Positions 6,734 to 9,896 of a DNA stretch of 9,896 nt are shown here, piece after piece; position 1 is the stretch's first letter, and each line of letters opens with the position of its first letter. The notes under the pieces are model-generated. The model ran no database searches and was not told the origin of the DNA. It was given only the letters and a program-made list of their open reading frames with translations. The stretch covers positions 1 through 9,896 of the forward strand of contig CANROR010000043.1 of assembly GCA_947632275.1 (NCBI GenBank), in the 5' to 3' direction. This DNA comes from an uncultured Bacilli bacterium (GTDB taxonomy: Bacteria > Bacillota_I > Bacilli_A > RF39 > UBA660). The translations under genes were made by a program, and so were the position numbers.

Positions 6734-8098
6734 TTAATATTCACAGTTACCTGGCGTTCTGTAATATGGAATAACATCACGAATATTATCGACACCCGTT
6801 AAATAAATAATTAAACGTTCAAAGCCCACTCCAAAGCCGGAATGAATGCAACCTCCGTATTTCCGTAAGTTTAAATACCAATCAAGGCTTTCCGTTTCCA
6901 TCCCTAATTCTTGCATTCTTTTTAAAAGTTTGGCGTAATCCTCTTCTCTTTGACTACCGCCCATAAGTTCGCCCGCGCCAGGAACTTCTAAATCTACTGC
7001 TGCTACCGTTTTACCATCAGGATTTTGTTTCATATAAAAGGCTTTGATATCTTTTGGCCAATTTTTAATAAAGACTGGACCATTAAAATATTCCGTAATA
7101 TACTTTTCATGTTCTTTGGCAATATCTTGACCATATTCAGGTTCAAATTCCCATTTGACATCTGCGTTTTTCAAAATTGTAATTACTTCTTCGTGATCAA
7201 TTCTCGTAAATTTACTATTAATTAGTCTATTTAATTTTTCTTTTAAACCATTTTCCACGAATTTATCAAAAAATTCGATTTCCCTAGAGGCATTTTCTAA
7301 ACAATAATTGACAACATATTTAAGCATATCTTCCATGATATCCATATCGCCTTCCAAATCACAAAAGGCAATTTCTGGTTCAATCATCCAAAATTCGGAA
7401 GCATGAACTTTGGTATTCGAATTTTCGGCCCGAAAAGTTGGCCCAAAAGTATAAGTTTTCTTATAAGCTAAAGCAAAGGTTTCGGCTTCCAATTGGCCAC
7501 TTACGGTAAGTCCTGCTTGTTTACCAAAAAAGTCTTTACTATAATCTACTTTACCATTTAATTTATCAATTGGTAAAGTGGTAACTTGAAACATTTCGCC
7601 GGCGCCTTCGCAATCACTAGCCGTAATAATTGGCGCATGAAAATAAACATAACCCCGTTCTTGGAAATACTTGTGAATTGCATAAGCGGCAATACTCCGA
7701 ATGCGAAATACGGCTTGAAAAAGATTAGTCCGCGGCCGCAGATAGGCTTGTTCTCTTAAAAATTCCCGCGTGTGTCTTTTGGGTTGAATCGGATAATCTT
7801 CGGGACAAGTCCCCAATAACTTAATATTTGTTGCTTGCATTTCAATTGCTTGATTACCTTTCGATTCCACGATTTTACCCGTCACTTCAATGGCACAACC
7901 AACTAATAACTTTTGAATTTCATTAAAGTTACTTAAATTATTATCATAAACTACTTGTAAATGTTCTTGACAAGTACCATCGGAAAAATCAATAAATCCA
8001 AAAGTCTTTTGATCTCGATGATTTCTTATCCAACCAGAAATAGTTACTTCTTTATTTAAATATTCTTTTACTTCCTTAAATAAATCTTTTAAATCCAT
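6734..8098 (-). CDS. asnS: asparaginyl-tRNA synthetase
   Basis: A class IIb aminoacyl-tRNA synthetase that activates Asn with ATP and loads it on tRNA(Asn) in the cytoplasm. It has 454 residues. An OB-fold anticodon-binding domain spans about 17-97, including SGWIRNHRDQKTFGFIDFSDG. The catalytic domain shows PIITASDCEGAGEMF (156-170), motif 2 FRAENSN followed by EFWMIEPEIAF (222-245), and motif 3 GFGVGFERL (421-429), then NIRDVIPYYRTPG near the C-terminus. The AENSN and CEGAGEMF elements separate AsnRS from AspRS and LysRS. The ATG at 8098 has TGAGG 7 bases upstream. With a true AsnRS present, the GatCAB encoded next door is not needed for Asn-tRNA and most likely makes Gln-tRNA(Gln). The leader is far too short for a T-box. 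Confidence 0.97.
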   Translation of the reverse strand: MDLKDLFKEVKEYLNKEVTISGWIRNHRDQKTFGFIDFSDGTCQEHLQVVYDNNLSNFNEIQKLLVGCAIEVTGKIVESKGNQAIEMQATNIKLLGTCPEDYPIQPKRHTREFLREQAYLRPRTNLFQAVFRIRSIAAYAIHKYFQERGYVYFHAPIITASDCEGAGEMFQVTTLPIDKLNGKVDYSKDFFGKQAGLTVSGQLEAETFALAYKKTYTFGPTFRAENSNTKVHASEFWMIEPEIAFCDLEGDMDIMEDMLKYVVNYCLENASREIEFFDKFVENGLKEKLNRLINSKFTRIDHEEVITILKNADVKWEFEPEYGQDIAKEHEKYITEYFNGPVFIKNWPKDIKAFYMKQNPDGKTVAAVDLEVPGAGELMGGSQREEDYAKLLKRMQELGMETESLDWYLNLRKYGGCIHSGFGVGFERLIIYLTGVDNIRDVIPYYRTPGNCEY

Positions 8099-8124
8099 AT
8101 TGAAGCCTCACTTTCATATTTTTT

Positions 8125-8155
8125 ATTTTATCACAAAAGATAAGAAAAATCACAA
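8125..8155 (-). promoter_or_regulatory. promoter candidate of asnS
   Basis: On the minus strand TGA-TAAAAT (8133-8125) is an extended -10 element with five of six bases of the consensus, 27 bases before the asnS ATG. The nearest -35-like hexamer, TTGTGA (8155-8150), is 19 bases upstream and lies inside the palindromic terminator of the preceding gene. The spacing is long, so the extended -10 would have to carry most of the recognition. Confidence 0.4.
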
Positions 8156-8169
8156 ATATTTGTGATTTT
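8142..8169 (-). terminator. palindromic intrinsic terminator after the surface-protein gene
   Basis: Bases 8146-8169 are a perfect 24-base palindrome: the half AAAATCACAAAT is followed by its exact complement. As RNA it folds to a 10-bp stem with an ATAT loop, and the minus strand continues TTTTTCTT. It begins 3 bases after the TAG of the repeat protein and insulates it from asnS. Confidence 0.8.
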
Positions 8170-8171
8170 GT

Positions 8172-9896
8172 CTATTCATTTGCTAATTCCGGATAACCAT
8201 TACTTCCTAGTCTCCAATTACTTAATGCATATCCGTTTAATGAAGAATCTATTTTCTCAAGATTTATGCTTTCTGCATTTTGATTTAATTCATCAACAAA
8301 GGTTTTAGATGTCATTTCATCCAATGTTATTTTTTTAGTATTACCAATTTCTATATTAAATCCTAAAGACGTTTTATCTAAATAGTAAGCATTATTTATA
8401 ATTCGATCGCCATCAGAAAATATCCAACCTAATCCATATGAAGTATTTGCTCCTGTCATAACACCTAAATTGTAAACATTATTAATATATAAATATTCTT
8501 TACCATAAGTACCATCATCAGTTACCAAACCACTTAAAATAGTATCTTTAGCTAAAGTACTAATATTACCGGCATTATAACTATTTACAATATAAGTTTT
8601 TGAAGCCCCAACATTAACACCTATTAATCCACTAAATCTATGCGTTTTTGATATTTCACTTTCAATACTTAAATTTCCTTTATTGCCACTATTGATTATA
8701 TAAATTGTACTACTGTTTAAATTATACCCAACGAATCCTCCTTCGAAAATAGAAGCATTAGAGCTACCGCTAAAAATAACATTAGCATTATTAGTTACTT
8801 TATTTAAAATTATATTAGCAGTTTGTACAATTCCTATAATACCAGCAATAGAATTTTGAATAGATGCAGTGTCTAATGAATTAAAATTAATATTGACTAT
8901 TCCATTATTTTGACTATCAATAACACTTAAAGTACTACTAGTAATATTACCTACTAATCCACCCACATTACAAAGATTTGGTGATGTTACAACTATTTTT
9001 CCATTATTTATTGATTTATTTATAATTTGTACATTTGATTTATTACTAATACCACCTATTAACCCACCTACTATTGTATTATATTTAACAACCGTATTAA
9101 TAGAAATTAATTCTTGATTTTTTACATTATCCAATTTAGTAGTTCCGGCATTTTTTGTAAGTCCTATTATACCACCAATATAATTAATTGCATTTTCATT
9201 AGCATTTATTATGCCTTCATTATTGCCGTTTATTATTTCAAGATCTCCATTGTTGCAACCAATAAAGCCTCCTATAGTATTACCTGAACTTATATTACCT
9301 TTATTAGACGAATTTTGAATAGTTATTTTACTAGAAACATTGTTTGTTCCTATTAAACCTCCGACATAAAAACTGATATTATTGCTAATCAATGTTCCTT
9401 TATTAATTGAATTTGTTATAGATAGATTACCATTAGTATTTAAAAAACCAACTAATCCACCACTATTCATCCCCCCAGAAATATCAGCCATATTTATAGA
9501 ACCATCAATTATTGTTTTATCAAAAGATGCCCCAATAAAACCACCAGTATTCCATTCAACTGATTTACTTTTAATAGTAACATTATTGTTTGAATTCTTT
9601 ATTGTTGTATTATGAGCATCTCCAACGAATCCCCCAATACTAGCCCTTTTATCTGAATTAATTTTTCCCATAATAGTTAAATCAATTATTTGTGCATTTT
9701 CAGTTACACCAAACAATCCTAAACAGATATTATCATTATTACTATTATATATGTATAAATTATCAATTCTTTTATTATTACCATTAAATATTCCCTGAAA
9801 GGAAGAAGTCGATAAATTGCCTATAGGTTTAAACCCACTTCCAGTTGTTAGTTCTTTAATTAAAGGCTCATCTCCATTTATCCCATTTATATCTTT
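8172..9896 (-). CDS. Glug-like repeat surface protein (5' end outside window)
   Basis: The frame is open to the right edge, so 574 C-terminal residues are visible. The TTG at 9716 is not a real start: the 60 codons before it continue the same fold with FQGIFNG and IDNLYI, the element that classically precedes Glug repeats. After GLFG (residue 60), GG-[FLI]-[VI]-G or a close variant recurs at about residues 88, 118, 146, 179, 209, 241, 277, 312, 351, 386, 423 and 456. The units of 28-39 residues alternate short Ile/Val strands with Asn-rich turns (INNG, NSGNKGN), as in right-handed beta-helix adhesins. The tail (ITLDEMTSKTF...NWRLGSNGYPELANE) looks like the usual cap. No LPXTG, sorting signal or membrane helix is visible at the C-terminus, so anchoring would have to be N-terminal or the protein is released. 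A cell-surface role in adhesion is inferred from the family. The stop is TAG. The base composition looks more AT-rich than that of asnS and gat. Confidence 0.82.
   Translation of the reverse strand, partial: KDINGINGDEPLIKELTTGSGFKPIGNLSTSSFQGIFNGNNKRIDNLYIYNSNNDNICLGLFGVTENAQIIDLTIMGKINSDKRASIGGFVGDAHNTTIKNSNNNVTIKSKSVEWNTGGFIGASFDKTIIDGSINMADISGGMNSGGLVGFLNTNGNLSITNSINKGTLISNNISFYVGGLIGTNNVSSKITIQNSSNKGNISSGNTIGGFIGCNNGDLEIINGNNEGIINANENAINYIGGIIGLTKNAGTTKLDNVKNQELISINTVVKYNTIVGGLIGGISNKSNVQIINKSINNGKIVVTSPNLCNVGGLVGNITSSTLSVIDSQNNGIVNINFNSLDTASIQNSIAGIIGIVQTANIILNKVTNNANVIFSGSSNASIFEGGFVGYNLNSSTIYIINSGNKGNLSIESEISKTHRFSGLIGVNVGASKTYIVNSYNAGNISTLAKDTILSGLVTDDGTYGKEYLYINNVYNLGVMTGANTSYGLGWIFSDGDRIINNAYYLDKTSLGFNIEIGNTKKITLDEMTSKTFVDELNQNAESINLEKIDSSLNGYALSNWRLGSNGYPELANE
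8531..9719 (-). repeat. protein-level tandem repeats in the surface protein
   Basis: About 12-13 diverged units of roughly 84-117 bases encode the GG-[FLI]-[VI]-G motif followed by a strand-turn-strand. The right-hand units are shorter (28-33 residues) and the left-hand ones longer (35-39). They are conserved as protein but not as DNA, so the array is old and unlikely to slip in replication. The two leftmost units have lost the first Gly (SGLIG, SGLVT), and one internal unit reads AGIIG. Confidence 0.75.

Noticed and set aside
9714..9716. TTG as the start of the repeat protein
   Set aside because: The frame stays open for 60 more codons to the window edge and those codons encode a typical pre-Glug segment, so the gene is cut by the window.
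8531..9719. CRISPR array suggested by regular repeats
   Set aside because: The periodicity is in the protein only. The DNA units are diverged and in frame, with no identical repeats between unique spacers.
325..9896. Recoding of TGA as Trp, suggested by zero TGA stops in eight genes
   Set aside because: Conserved Trp positions are TGG and every gene reads to a natural end with the standard code. Eight stops are too few to infer recoding.

Overview
This is an AT-rich bacterial window in which every gene lies on the minus strand, so transcription runs from the right edge to the left. Strong AGAGGTGA / AGGTGGTGA-type ribosome binding sites, tight gene overlaps, short A+T-rich intrinsic terminators, and AsnRS together with GatCAB point to a low-GC Bacillota/Bacilli-type organism. 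An uncultured, genome-reduced Mollicutes-related lineage would fit, but no marker here settles the taxon. The stop codons seen are six TAA and two TAG, with no TGA. Standard translation gives full-length conserved proteins, so recoding of TGA as Trp is not required.

In the direction of transcription: (1) 9896-8172 is the 3' part of a large surface protein built from at least 12 GG-[FLI]-[VI]-G (Glug-like) repeats. Its 5' end lies outside the window. (2) A perfect 24-base palindromic terminator separates it from asnS (8098-6734, asparaginyl-tRNA synthetase). (3) The 94-base asnS-gatC gap holds a TTGACA promoter and then a terminator-like hairpin just before the gatC ribosome binding site. It is followed by the overlapping gatC-gatA-gatB operon (6639-3452), which encodes the Asp/Glu-tRNA(Asn/Gln) amidotransferase. 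Since AsnRS charges Asn directly, GatCAB here most likely serves Gln-tRNA(Gln). (4) A terminator overlapping the gatB stop ends that operon, and an extended -10 promoter starts the next one: a 251-aa and a 146-aa single-pass membrane protein of unknown function, followed by a HerA-family hexameric DNA-translocase ATPase (3365-325). (5) Positions 1-324 have no gene. They hold two intrinsic terminators, small palindromes and, at 61-77, a TTGTTCTTTGAAAACT motif typical of Bacillota rRNA leaders and spacers, which suggests an rRNA gene just left of the window.

The central genes are ordinary translation machinery. Points that deserve a second look are the HerA ATPase encoded with two membrane proteins and no nurA, the possible attenuator before gatCAB, the isolated rRNA-type motif at the left edge, and the repeat-rich adhesin-like protein. 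Three starts are revised from the longest-frame choice: gatB (4888), gatC (6639), and the surface protein, which has no start in the window.
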